DNA of 64,000 bases from Luzula sylvatica (Eukaryota > Streptophyta > Magnoliopsida > Poales > Juncaceae), in NCBI GenBank assembly GCA_946800325.1, contig OX326959.1, forward strand, positions 49,854,784 through 49,918,783, given 5' to 3'. Of the stretch, positions 47,121 through 60,826 are shown piece by piece. The notes beneath the pieces are model-generated. The model was given only the letters and a program-made list of their open reading frames with translations. It was not told the DNA's origin and searched no databases. A program made the position numbers and the translations under genes. Position 1 is the stretch's first letter. Each line of letters opens with the position of its first letter.

Positions 47121-47511
47121 ATCAGCCTCTAAAATGATCCGTGCTAATTAAGTTTGCTAGAAATCTGGATGATCTGAGTACTTGTATTGTTTATTAGTAA
47201 TACCATTAAATTTAAAACTTGATATTGAGTATTGAACTGATTATTTATCTTAAATAATTAAGTTTATTTTTGCATTCTAAATGCATATTTATTGTTACAT
47301 ATTTAAGCTATAATAAAATTGTAGCGGTTAGAAAATAATTAAGGGGAAATACATGAAGAGAATTACCAGGAATAAATTCCATAAATAATTTCGATTTTAA
47401 ATGAAAATATTAAGAATACCAAAACCGAAATTACCTTGTTGTTCCAGTCTTTCTCTCCACTGTTAACTAGGAAAACCAAGAAATCAAGCAAGAGTAGAAT
47501 ATATACATTGT

Positions 47512-47559
<48 letters not shown>

Positions 47560-48640
47560 GTGAATTTGCTTAGTCTACCAAACAATATAATCAAGTCATC
47601 AAGAAAAATTATAATACACTACAAATAAAAGAAATTGGTTTGAAGAATTTGGTGCAACCTTACATGTCTTTTCGAATGAGACTCGACCCCTGAAGGCATT
47701 TAATAGACAATTTCTACACAGAAACACGTAAATCTAGTTTGAGGGTCGCAGTGATTGGACCACGCAGCTATATCCATATTTGTTTCATCATGCTTTTAAT
47801 TTTATTATTATTTTAATTAATTATATTTGTTGAATTTTCAGAAATTAATATGACAATGTAAAAATAGATTTAATTATGCTAGTTTAGAAACAAAGTAAAA
47901 TAAAAATCTGAAAATTACAAATTTTGTTAAGATTTGATAATGTTATTTTCTTTATATTTAATTAATTATTTATTATCTTTTCAATCTTAATTAATTTAGC
48001 TTTATTATCCATTAACATAAATCTTTGTTTTGCAAGGCATATTTGTTTTTACCATCCAAGAAACAAAGAAAATTAATATCTTTGTGCAATATATATGCAT
48101 ATGTTTGAAATTGCATAATATATTTTAACTTGTAGAATAATATTTTTAAACATGTGTCGAAAATCGCATGTCAGAGATCGCGTGTCAGAAAATGTTTTAT
48201 CATAAATCACGTATGGACGCGGTCCGTCATTTCACAATACATAGAATAATATATTGTATAGTTCAGTATCATATTTTGTATAATTCAGGATAATATTTTT
48301 TAGTTGATTTCTATGTATGAATTCTTGTTTTAGATTCCATCTAGCAAACTTGTAAAAAGGCTATAAAGACTAACAGGAAAAATATAACATTTGTAGATGA
48401 TAAAAGGTCTAAATCGAGGTAGTGTTGATCTCATGATGTTAGATACTTGTATTATATGTTCCCTGAATAAATAAAAAATGAATTAGTGGTTTCCTTTTAG
48501 TACAAAGAGGCTACATATTTTGAAATAAAATAAGATTGTGATTACGAAATAAAATAAGATTGTGATTACTGAATGCGACATACTTTACTAATAACGAAAT
48601 AAATAATGTTACATCATTATGGGATACAAATTCAATAATA
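47121..48640. other. AT-rich intergenic DNA with a CT microsatellite
   Basis: A (CT)n run at 47514-47556. A short TCGCATGTCAGA/TCGCGTGTCAGA duplication near 48165-48190. No gene. Confidence 0.55.
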
Positions 48641-49470
48641 TGGCACACCAAATTTGATCATGTGTATTTGCATAGAATAAAAGAAATGATGGCTTTGGAT
48701 TCAATTTCAAAAGCAAAGTTAGATTTTTCATTAAAATGTGAAATTTGTGTTGAAGCAAAACAAACTCAAACTCATAAACCTTTCAATATTATTAAGGGCA
48801 AGACTAATATTTTAGAACTTATCTACATCGATGTGCGTGATTCAACACAAATTTTCACTAAAAGAGGTAATCGTTATTTTGTAAGTTGCATTGATGATTA
48901 CTCAAAATAGTGTTACTGTTATCTTCTCAAATCAAAAGGCGAACTTTTTGATAAGTGGAAAACTTATAAAGCTACGGTTGGAAATTAACTAGAGAGGAAA
49001 ATCAAGATTATTCAATATGACAGATGAGGTGAATATATCTCAAATGAATTATCATGTTTTGTGGACAAAATGAAATTATTCACGAAACAATCGCTCCCTA
49101 TTCTCCGCAATTTTATAAGTTTAGAACTACATAAAAATATGTAGGGGAAAGCATTGCTGATCACATCATGTTTTATTCAAAATCGAGTTCTCTCGAAGAA
49201 AAAGAAACAAACTCCACACCTATTATGGAAAAAATCAAGCTTCAAATTTAAATATCCTTCGTGTATGGGGTTGTTTGGACAAAGTTACGGAAATAAATAA
49301 AATTGGTCCTAAAGATGTTGACACCATTTTTTATCGATTTTGCTAATAACAACAGTGTAAATAAATTTTTAGTTATCAATTCTAGTGTTAATGAAATATC
49401 TAATAACATTATTATAGAAGCTAGAGATGCCTCATATCTCGAATATGGAAGAATTTCATGAAATTAAGAA
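48641..49470 (+). pseudogene. Copia-type retrotransposon pol remnant (GAG-pre-integrase to integrase C-terminus)
   Basis: Starts with the zinc-binding pre-integrase region WHTKFDHVYLHRIKEMM followed by CEICVEAKQTQTHKPFN (H...CxxC). It goes on into the integrase core (IYIDVRDSTQIFTKRGNRYF, SCIDDYSK), is then broken by stops and frameshifts, and resumes with FANNNSVNKFLVINS and IIIEARDASYLEYGR, the linker that precedes RT in copia elements. No RT, LTR or gag could be found, so this is an isolated, long-dead fragment. Confidence 0.85.
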
Positions 49471-49940
49471 AATATGAGCGATTTTGTTTCATTAAATTCA
49501 ACAAATTACGAAACAAATATGAACAAATTAAGTAAATTTTATCAATTTTTGGGATTTAAAGAATCAAAGAACAAGATTAATAAATATTTATGATGTTTTA
49601 TCTCCAAATTGACATTGAAAAATTGAGATATGAAGATGAAGAAGGGTGAACAAAGAACTATAACATATGAGGGAGAACAAAATTGACGAGAGGAGAGAAG
49701 CCAATGAAAAATTGAAGAAGCTGAAGAAAAAAGGGCTGAGATGAAGGCCGCGTTCTTCCTCTTTTCAGACGACACTCGAGAAAATGGAGAAGAGGGCCGT
49801 GGAGAAGATGATCACATAGCGTTGGAGTGCATCCGGTGTGCATATCTTCGAAGTACAAATATATACAACACAATTAGTTTTTTCAAACAAGTGTTACCGT
49901 CACAAAATACTATAATTTGAAAGATATCTTATGTGATCCA
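49471..49940. other. Unassigned sequence after the copia remnant
   Basis: A GA-rich stretch (49640-49830) gives open frames on the minus strand but no recognised domain. Confidence 0.4.
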
Positions 49941-49944
49941 TCCA

Positions 49945-50245
49945 GGGATGTAAACGGTTCGGATCCGGTTCACATAATGGGCAATTTAAATTACTATGTT
50001 TAAACGCAATTTTATAATTGGGTGGGACGTTAAATCATTCAAAAATCATTAATATCTATATTCGGATTCAAATCTGGATACTTGAATCCGAATCGGCGTA
50101 TCGGATATGAAAAAATATGCAGATCCGAATAATAACTGGATCCGTATAGGACCCGACACTAAAACCAAATACCGAATTCGAATCTGAATTTTGAATAAAA
50201 TATTCGTCCCAATATTCGGCTTGGATAATATCCGAGCAGATTCAT
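49945..50245. mobile_element. Partial hAT-like MITE relic
   Basis: The left end CAGGGATGTAAACGGTTCGG resembles the terminus of the 38098 element, and GGATCCG/ATCCGAAT motifs fill it. The right terminus is missing. Confidence 0.5.
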
Positions 50246-51137
50246 CTCATTGGCAAAAAATTGTTACCGTAAGTGATATTCTCATGCATTATGTGTAACT
50301 GAGTCCCCAAGTTAATTTGCTGCATTGGTTCATAACTAACATGAAAATCAATAATATGCATGATATAAAATTGATAATTGATAATATGCATAACAGAAGC
50401 CACACCAAATTTTTTTTACTTCGTTTCAAAGTTCTTAGGCTAGAAGCAATATTGAATTTGGACAAAAACAGTCCATATAAAAAATATAAATAATGAATTA
50501 GTAAGGAGAATAACATTTCTTTTGTGAAGATAAATAAGACTAAAACTGAATCGAATTAGAACGAACAAAATTCACTTCAAATTCTGTTTGATCTGGACTC
50601 CACCAGCCAATTCGAACTAGTTTAAAAAAAAAGTCCGAGTTATATTTTTTAGTTTGAGCTAGGCTAATTCGGTTGTATGTATAATAATATGATTATTGAT
50701 TGTATGTACAAAAATATAATTCGAAAGTCAAATTCAATAATATTGACTATTTAGTACAACAATTTATAATATAGCATGTATAAAATTAAATGTTATTTAT
50801 AATATGAACATCTATACAAAACAAAAAAAAATCAAAAACTCGGACCGAAATACTCGATTGAGACTCGGCTCGGATCAGACCGAATCCGAATCAATTCGGC
50901 CGATATTTTTTTTATCTTACTATACAATAAATCTCAATTCAAATAGTTATTTTTCATTTTTAAAATATAATATTATATATATGATAAAATTAATAAGGAT
51001 TAATTTGAAAAATGTTAGTGGTTATCTTTATTCTTTACCAACTCGATCGTGTTTTACCAAACTGCTCCGTAGTCCGTAGTCCTTGCACACAGCACCTATT
51101 TCGCCTGCTCAATTAGTTTGCTTCATTCGATCCGCCC

Positions 51138-51140
<3 letters not shown>
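50246..51140. other. AT-rich intergenic DNA
   Basis: A GACTCGGCTCGGATCAGACC-type motif run near 50860-50910 may be another decayed repeat. No gene. Confidence 0.5.
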
Positions 51141-51173
<33 letters not shown>

Positions 51174-51316
51174 GGGTTTCTGGCGCGGGAGCCTCCGTTC
51201 CCTTCCTTATCCATTCATCTCCCCCTTAACCCCCACCCTCCAAATCACGCTTATCGGATGACCCCTCTCGCTCACTAAACCCCACAAATCGGATCTCCCT
51301 CTCTTCTTCTCTCACC
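51141..51316 (+). promoter_or_regulatory. PWWP gene promoter/leader with CT tract and telo-like motif
   Basis: A (CT)n tract at about 51141-51170 is followed by CTAGGGTTTC, an inverted telo-box-like motif, and a CT-rich leader reaching the ATG at 51317. Confidence 0.55.
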
Positions 51317-54300
51317 ATGAGTTCCTCTATCGACCGAGAAATCTCACCACCACAAGAGATCAGCTCAACAGATGGCGACTGTGTTCAGGCGTTTCAAGTC
51401 GACGACATGGTATGGGGCAAGGTGAAGTCGCATCCTTGGTGGCCTGGCCAGATCTTCAACGAATCCTTTGCTGGTCCTACAGTGCGCAAAACTCGCCATG
51501 TAGAAGGTCGAAAACCCGATGCTGTACTGGTTGCTTTCTTTGGTGACAGCAGTTACGGCTGGTTCGATCCGTCTGAGCTAATCCCTTTCGACCCTAATTT
51601 CAGAGAAATGTCGAGTCAGGCTAATTTCAAGTCCTTTGTCAATGCTGTTTCAGAGGCAACCGATGAAGCTTCGCGGCGCGGAGCTCTTTCTGTGGTCTGT
51701 AAATGCCGCAACGACTCCAATTTCGAACCGGCCGGAAAAGAGAACTATGTTTATGTAGACTTACCTGGGTTGGGAGAGAAGGCAATGTATTCACTCAAGC
51801 AGATCGATAAGGCTCGCGAGCTTTTCGACCCTGTGAAAGCCTTGCAATTCGTGAAAGACATGGCCGTTGGTTCGTTGAATGTGGCGGAGAGTTACGGGGA
51901 GGATATGGTGTTGTTTATGAAAATGAGGGCTATGATGCAAGGGTATCGATATAAAGTTTTCGAAGAATCGGACAAGACTTACGAGGAGGCGTTTTGTGCT
52001 GATGTGGGGCCCGGTGCTCAGATAAAGCAAGAGAGGATCGTGCAACGAGGTATATCGCAACGAGGTATTGATGTTAATATTACTATTACTATAAATTTGT
52101 ATTTTATTAATAAAGACTACGGTGATGGCCGTGTTATGTTATTAATGAACTTAATAACCTTAAATTATGGATCAAATTCTAACAGTGGTAAGAGTGTAGT
52201 TTTTAATTCTGAGTACTTTTTTTTTAATTTCACATGCTGTATATTATACTTGCAATTCCTTGGAATTCTTGGTGTGTGTAGATTGTGTATGCAAATTTCA
52301 TTATATAGAGAAGTAACCAGAGTTGAGATGCATAATATCATATGTTTATCTCAATTGATGGCAGATATAATTTCAAAATATGCTAGGATATATTTTCAAA
52401 AATATTTAACGAAATTGATAACAATCGAAAATATCGAAATAAGATTTTCAACGAAAAGAAGTTCTTGGTCACTTTTAGCACCTATTTTCCATGTAGGCAT
52501 CAATTATGCGGATTTTCAAAATCTGAAAATATGGTGTGAGTTTTGTGTCGGATCAAGATTTTGGTTCTCATTCCTCTCTGTTATCTCTTCGTCTCGCTTC
52601 TTTTTCGCATTTTTTCTCATTCCCCTTGTTCCCTTTCTTGGTTTGGTAGATTGTTAATTCTCAAAGTTTTTGAGCCATCAGCTTCTAGTATACCCTTTTG
52701 GGTTGCCAGTATTAGTTTCTAAAAGTAACGTTAGTATAATATTACTTCGCAAGAAAGGTCCTTGAAAGAGTTTTTATCCTTTTGGGCAAGTTTAAACAAT
52801 TGTTCCCACAATTATCCTCCTAAATTGACAATTCTTCAAAAACTTATTTTATTTATATCTCACTGGTCATTTTTTTTCGTGATATAGTTTTTCCCCTTTA
52901 AATGTAGATTTGTCAACTATAATATACCTTTTCGAAGTACAATATATATTTTTGTTATATCTTCTGAAATATATTTATTAAATGTATAATTTATTTTTTC
53001 AATTGTATATTTTGTCTTTTTGTATTTATGACGTACTTTTTTGAAGTACAATATTTGTTAGGTTTATACCTTATGAAATATTTTTGAATATACGTTTTGT
53101 TAACTTAAATATATGTTTTCGACTTATTATCTTTTAGATGTGTGTGATAACTTTTTGCACGATACATTTTTTAAGAGAAGTAAACTTTTCTGAAAATATT
53201 TAATATATATTTTTATAATAGAAATTTATGCTTTTTATGAATGAATTTGTATACGTGATCATTATATTTTATTAATATCAATTCATAATTGTGTTTAAAT
53301 ATATATTTTACATGTGTGATATACATTTTTGAATAAAATAATGTATTCTTACATTATTATTATATATTTTTGACAAAATTCTGAACATGTAATTTTAATA
53401 AAATGGTATACATTATTGCAACATAAACATAACAGAAAATACGTAAGAAAACACGAGAATCTGAGTTGGCGATGAGAACTAATTTTAGAAAAATCGAGTT
53501 CAAAGTAGCATCTTATTAAACCCCACAATTTTCCCTAATTTATTCACCTTCCTAGAGCTTTTGCATAACAATTTCTTGAATGACTAACAATTTTTGCATA
53601 ACAATTTTCCGTAATTTATTCACCTTCCCTAATTTATTAAACCCCACAATTTTCCGTAATTTATTCACCTTCCTGGTGCTTTTGCATAACAATTTCTCGA
53701 ATGACTAATAAATTCCCTCTTCCCAGAACCAAACAATTTATTGGGAAACTAATTCCTCTTCCCTCGCACAGAAACCAAACGTTTTGCCCATAAAGCTCAT
53801 CTACGGCCATCCACAAGATACTGTTGAAGGATAAATCCAGCCAATCTGAACCTGGGTGGCATGATCTGGGCCTTATAATTTCCATCCAACACGTTAAACA
53901 ATTGAAGATTTAGTGGCAACAAATTGACAATTTAAAATTCTAACTGTTGAAAGGAGTCGTCTCCTCCATGGGTCGTGTACTATTTTCCGGTTTTAAGTTT
54001 TAACATTAAAATCTATCATTTCAATCAATCAAGCATCATATTTGTTAAACACTTTAATACATAATTATTGCCCTCAAAATCCTAGTAAAGTACTAAATTA
54101 GGTCTTTCCTTACATAAAAAACAAAATTTCTAATTTTCATTTTGATACATTATAATTTTCTTTTTGGAATTACGCGTAGGCTATGAATATATATTATAAT
54201 TATAATTTAACAGAAATCGAATAAAATATCAAGTATAATAAATAGTGTCTTGGGAAGTGGCCCCAACAAGAAAAAAAATACAAATGTTGACACCTCAAAA

Positions 54301-56257
54301 CCCACTCACGTGACTTTTTACTTCTTTTTATCCCCCCAAAGTTATGTCACGATCAAAAGGGACTAAACCTATCCTTGTTTTTCTTGCAGCCGAGCTCTTT
54401 AGCGGTGAATTGAAGATAGCAGAAACACTCTCAGGGAGCGATAAAAAGTTGAAACGTCTCCCTTCTTCCTCCTCCTCCTCACAACCACCTAACAAAAAGC
54501 AAAAACGGCTTGCTTCCTCTACCAAGACCACCAAGCCGAAACCAGAAGCAAAGCCTGCTTCTCAATCCCAACAGAAATCCCGGTTTAAGAGCACCCCGTC
54601 CAAGAGAGTACAAAACGACAGCGACAAGTATGTCCTCAAGCGCCGCGACGATGCGGGCCCCACACCCTCTTCTGCCTCCTCTCTTCCTGACCTCCCGTGC
54701 CCACCTCCGGTTCCCGACCAACAGGACGTCTCTGTTCTCGTCAGCCCAGAAGACGACAAGTTTGTGCTTCAACGAAGAGAGGCAAACAAAGGAGAGGCCG
54801 AAGAGGAAGAACCGATTATGCCTGTTTTGGTCAAGCTGAAGTCTCAGAAGCGAAAGAAGCCCCAGGCTCAAGCTAGTACAATAGTAGTAGAAGGAGAAGC
54901 TCAGTTGGAAAAGAAAAAGAAAAAGAAGAAGAAGAAGAAGATAGAACTCGATAATCTCGACACGGCACAGGTTGTGTTCGATATGCAACAACTCGCCGTC
55001 AATCCATTACACGGCAAAGACCAGGGCGCCGCAGATAGCGTGAGTCACATGATCCTGAAATTCCGCTCAATGGTTTATCAAAAGAGCCTTCTTAACAACA
55101 AGCAAACTGTTAAGAAGGAAAATAGTGATGTATCAAAGGTTACGCCGTCGAAGCCTATGAAGCAAACCTTGAAGAAAAAAGATGTGGTGGGCCCATCTGT
55201 GGCTGGTCCGAAGCGGGGCCCATCGGACAGACAAGAGGAGCTAGGCATGAAGAAGCAAAAGAAGATTGATAAGATCAAGGCATTGGCTAGCGAGAAGAAG
55301 ACTGCTTTGACCAAGGTTGTTCCAAAGGAAGTCAGGGAGCAAAAGCCCGAGCTTCCACCAGTTCCTAGGATTCCGTGCGCAACAGCCTTAATGATGAAAT
55401 TCCCCATTAAAACTGCACTCCCCTCCATCGCGACACTCAAAGCCAAATTGGCAAGGTTCGGCCCAATCGACCTGTCTAACACACGGGTCTATTGGAACTC
55501 GCACATGTGCAAAGTCACATTTAAGTTCAATGAAGATGCAAAAGCAGCACTTAATTATGTAAATACAAATGAAATATTTGGCCAATCTAAAGTGCAATAT
55601 TACATACGAGAGGTTGAGTCACCGCAAGGCCAGGATCCAGTGCCTGAATCGGGCCCGCAAAGGTCTGTGTCGGGGCCGCAAAGGGCCATGTCGGGCCCGC
55701 AAAGGGCTGATTCACGGGTCAAATTTAGACCCGAACCAAGTGAAAGTGGGCCCTCAATTGATATGAGGCCTAAGTTGCCAATTATGGGTCAACCCCCTAA
55801 ATCGATACTTAAAAAACCAGGTGAAGAAATTGGGGCTGTGGCCAGCGCAAGCAATGGGCCCCGCGTTAAGTTTATGATAGATCGTTCGATTTCTGGACCT
55901 AGTAAAACTGAGACAATAGTTGGCGGTAGTGCCAACAATAAACCGCTTGCTTTTTCGCAGCCTTCTATTCTTCCGCGTCCCCCTCTTGCGCACCCAGCTC
56001 GTCCTTCTATTGACACGCGCCAATTCCCTCCACCGCCACCATTGGCAAGCAGGCCTGTTTCTAGCGCATGGGCTGCCGAAGAGACTCGTGATCAGATGAT
56101 GGGATTGGTCCATGATGGACCAGTTAGGGCTCGTGAAGAGAGGATGGAAGTTGAGGTGGACATCTCGGGCCAGTTTTATGGTTTGCTAATGCAATGCAAT
56201 GACATTGTTACGAGAGTGAAGAACTCGCTTGGTTATTTGCCCTATCATCATCTTTAG
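51317..56257 (+). CDS. PWWP-domain chromatin protein, PDP type
   Basis: Nuclear protein whose PWWP domain reads methylated histone tails; Arabidopsis PDPs work in PEAT-type complexes and with FVE/MSI5. Two exons, 51317-52049 and 54390-56257, join in phase (G|CC gives Ala) across a 2340-bp intron to make 866 aa. Residues 26-90 hold the PWWP domain (DDMVWGKVKSHPWWPGQIF; HPWWPG at 39-44). After the junction AELFSGELKIAETLSG matches the conserved spot that follows the N-terminal region in PDPs. A lysine-rich low-complexity segment, an RRM-like region (MKFPIKTALPSIATLKAKLA, FGPIDLSNTRVYW) and a triple SGPQR(S/A) repeat follow. The end, DISGQFYGLLMQCNDIVTRV, is the family's conserved C-terminus. 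The open frames that run into the intron (to 52657) or start in it (54344) are not separate genes. An alternative donor 15 nt downstream also fits. Confidence 0.9.
53516..53715. repeat. Imperfect tandem repeat in the PWWP intron
   Basis: TTAAACCCCACAATTTTCC, TAATTTATTCACCTTCC and TTTTGCATAACAATTTCT blocks occur at about 53516-53590 and again at 53637-53710, with a shuffled partial copy between. Confidence 0.8.
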
Positions 56258-56685
56258 ACAATTAATTCTAGTAATAGTACTTTGCGGTATGTAGCAAATT
56301 AATGTGGTCGTTTTATGTTTTGTTGCGGGATAACAAAATTATGTCATGGATGTTGCAATTTGTTTTTTGTGTGTTGAATGTTTTGCTTTTTATTTGAATG
56401 TTCTAAACGATGGGGCAACCTTAAATTTTGTAATAATTCGCCCCCTAAATGGCCCATCACCTCAATAAAAGTGAAAAATAATACAAAAATAAATCCTATA
56501 ATCCTTTGAGGGCCATTCATAAAGTTTGCAAACCGGCTTAATCTTATAACATAAAACTCTGGAATTCAATGGTCCAAATTATGGTTTGGGCGTCAAGTCA
56601 TGTTTAGTTTGAACCAAAGTTAGTGAAGATGCATTACAATGCGCACATACGTGGTTTATATGTTGATGAACAAAGATAGATATAC
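56258..56685. other. 3' flank of the PWWP gene
   Basis: T-rich 3' UTR-like sequence followed by AT-rich DNA; nothing else seen. Confidence 0.5.
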
Positions 56686-56688
56686 TTA

Positions 56689-58525
<1,837 letters not shown>

Positions 58526-58528
58526 TTA

Positions 58529-59717
58529 GTGTCGACTTTAGTATACTCCCCTATGTTGCTTTGTCGCAAAAAATCTGTACTACAATTAGGTGAATTGAAT
58601 TTCGTATCTTGAAATTGCTTAGGATTCTTGAATTTCACCATGTATTTTACTCGTTTCAGACATCTATTTTGACATTTTTTAGAAAAAAATTATAAATTGA
58701 TTTTTCTTAGGTGTTAGACTTCAAATTTTTTTTTGGTGACATTTTTGAAAAAACATTGAAATTTGTATTCGTTATGGAATTTGTATTACGAAAACATAAA
58801 ACATAAGTATTATTCTCGTTTTGCGAATGTTCAAATTTTTTGAAAAATTATAATAATTGGTTTTTTTGAAGTTGTGAGGATTCACTTTTTGTATTTTTTT
58901 GAAATTTTTAAAAAATAAAAATTTACTTGTGTTAGTCTTCATTTACGGAGTATTGTGAGGGCAACATTTTTTTCTTTTTAGACAACGATTTTGGCCTTTT
59001 TTTGGGAACTATTATAATTTTTTTTCGGAAGGTGTCAAGACTTCATATTTTACATTTGTTAGAAATTGTTGAAAAAATAAAAAAATTCTTGTGTTACTCT
59101 TTAATTATATAGTATTGTTAGGAAAACATTTACTATTTTATTGTTGAAAAAAATATAATTTGACTTTTTTGAAGGTGTTAACTTCACTCTTAGCATTTCT
59201 GCAAATATTTTGGAAAAAATAGAAATGTACGTGTTAGTCTTCAATTATGGAATTCTTTTGAGGAAAAATGAAAACTACATATTTTTCTCATTGTAGACAT
59301 CTATTTACATTTCATCTAACAAAAAAATTAAAGGGCCTCGAAGTAAATAAATACTGGTAATATATTTGATTTGCAACTTGTGCGTAAAATAAACAAGTAT
59401 TATTTATTCTCAAGTTTGTACTGTCGTAGTTTTATTTGTGAAGTATATCAGCAAGACGTAATTTGCGAGGCGGTCCTGACCAGTTAGAAGATGTATTTAC
59501 GGGGACAAAAATCAGAAATTTAATTGCTGAATATTTTGACAGAATTAAATAAATATAAATAATCTAATGCGCAAGAAATTAACAAAAAATAGTAGTAATT
59601 TAAGTTCCGGTAGAAAAAAATTGTGCAACAAAAATCTACTGAAAGAAACATTTTTATTAAATCATAAGGAGGGGATAAGAAATAACAAAATCAAAAGGCA
59701 ATAAGGTGAAATTGCAT
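58529..59717. other. T-rich intergenic DNA
   Basis: Several diverged copies (about every 150-170 bp from 58700 to 59260) of a block with GTGTTAGTCTTCAATTA, AACATTTTT and AAGGTGTCAAGACTTCA, suggesting an old tandem repeat. No gene. Confidence 0.55.
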
Positions 59718-60503
59718 TTATTTGTTTCGCTTGACGGCACGCCTTCCTTGACCCTTCTTCGGTGGACCCTTTCCACGTCTCTTTAACATCTCCAGTTTTG
59801 ACGTTCGCCTGAAAAAAAACAAGTGAAAAAGAAAAAATTATTAGTGTCATCCAAATTACAGAAAAAAAATATTGAACACGATCAAAATCAGGGTTGCAAA
59901 TTTGCAGTTTTGGACGTTAAGCTCAAATTTTACTTGTATCATCAGTACAGTGAAGTATCAGTTTTACAATTTTGGAATTTGTCGAGAATAGTATTAATAA
60001 ACCCTCAATTGTGCAGATACCATAATTAAAGATCGAATTTAAATTCAATTTTACTCGATTTTTCCTCATTATCTGACATAGGCATTACATCGAACACTTG
60101 GCAGGCACAACTACAACAACCAGTAATTGTATGTGCGCATACATGAGAGAGATTAATAAAAAAAATCCCAGCTAGAGTGCTGGATTAGGATCATAGAAGA
60201 TACAGAAAAGCTCAAGAATGAGCACGACAATTCAAACAAACATTCCGCACGCAACAATGGAAAGATAGGGAGCACAAAAAAGACATACTCTTGTTCTTCA
60301 CGAGCTTGAACGAGGGGATCATCGTTTTTGATGTCGTACGGGTACCACGAAGCGACCTTCTCGCCAATCAACTTCTTACGAAGGATCTTGTGCACCGACC
60401 TCCGCCCCGTCGGGTTGAGGACGTGGCCGAATATTGCCGCGCGTGCCTCGTCAACCCCCTTCAGTGCCGCCGCCGTCAGTAAGGTCCGGAGTGAGGACGC
60501 CAT
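59718..60503 (-). CDS. MRPS33: Mitochondrial small-subunit ribosomal protein S33
   Basis: mS33 of the mitochondrial ribosome. Two exons on the minus strand, 60503-60289 and 59808-59718, joined GA|G in phase 2 across a GT-AG intron; 101 aa. Exon 1 encodes MASSLRTLLTAAALKGVDEA, RAAIFGHVLNPTGRRSVHKI, LRKKLIGEKVASWYPYDIK and DDPLVQAREEQE. Exon 2, read in the spliced frame, gives RTSKLEMLKRRGKGPPKKGQ and GRRAVKRNK before TAA. This is the complete family length and ends in the basic tail usual for plant S33. Continuing in exon 1's frame past 60289, or reading exon 2 in another frame, gives false products. No long cleavable transit peptide is evident, as is common for this protein. Confidence 0.95.
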
Positions 60504-60540
60504 GGATCGTTCCTTTCTTTTTACGGTTTAATCCCTTCTT

Positions 60541-60700
60541 TTTATTTTTCCTTCAAAACTCTAGTAGGACAATTTACCCAATGGCCCAATAAGTGCACAA
60601 TTATGAAATTAACCCCAAATTTTATTTTTCTTTCAAAACTCTAGTAGGACAATTTACCCAATGGCCCAATAAGTGCACAATTATGAAATTAACCCCAAAT
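60541..60700. repeat. 80-bp tandem duplication just upstream of the S33 gene
   Basis: Two copies, 60541-60620 and 60621-60700, differing at one base in their first 15 bp. Each holds CAAAACTCTAGTAGGACAAT and ATGGCCCAATAAGTGC; GGCCCAAT resembles the GCCCA (site II / TCP-like) promoter motif of ribosomal protein genes. They lie 38-197 bp upstream of the start codon in the gene's orientation. Confidence 0.9.
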
Positions 60701-60826
60701 TTTATTTTTCACTAATTTTCCGGACATTTTAATTGTGGGGTTATTGATAGTTTCAATAATTAGATTATGTGATAAATCATTATTCGTAATTTTGATCTTT
60801 TATGATTGTAACTTTTATGCAGTTCT

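Noticed and set aside
54344..56257. Separate gene starting at ATG 54344
   Set aside because: That ATG lies upstream of a good TTCTTGCAG acceptor; the conserved protein continues from 51317-52049 in phase.
59662..59850. 62-codon minus-strand frame at the S33 locus
   Set aside because: Wrong frame of S33 exon 2; the spliced frame gives the conserved basic tail.
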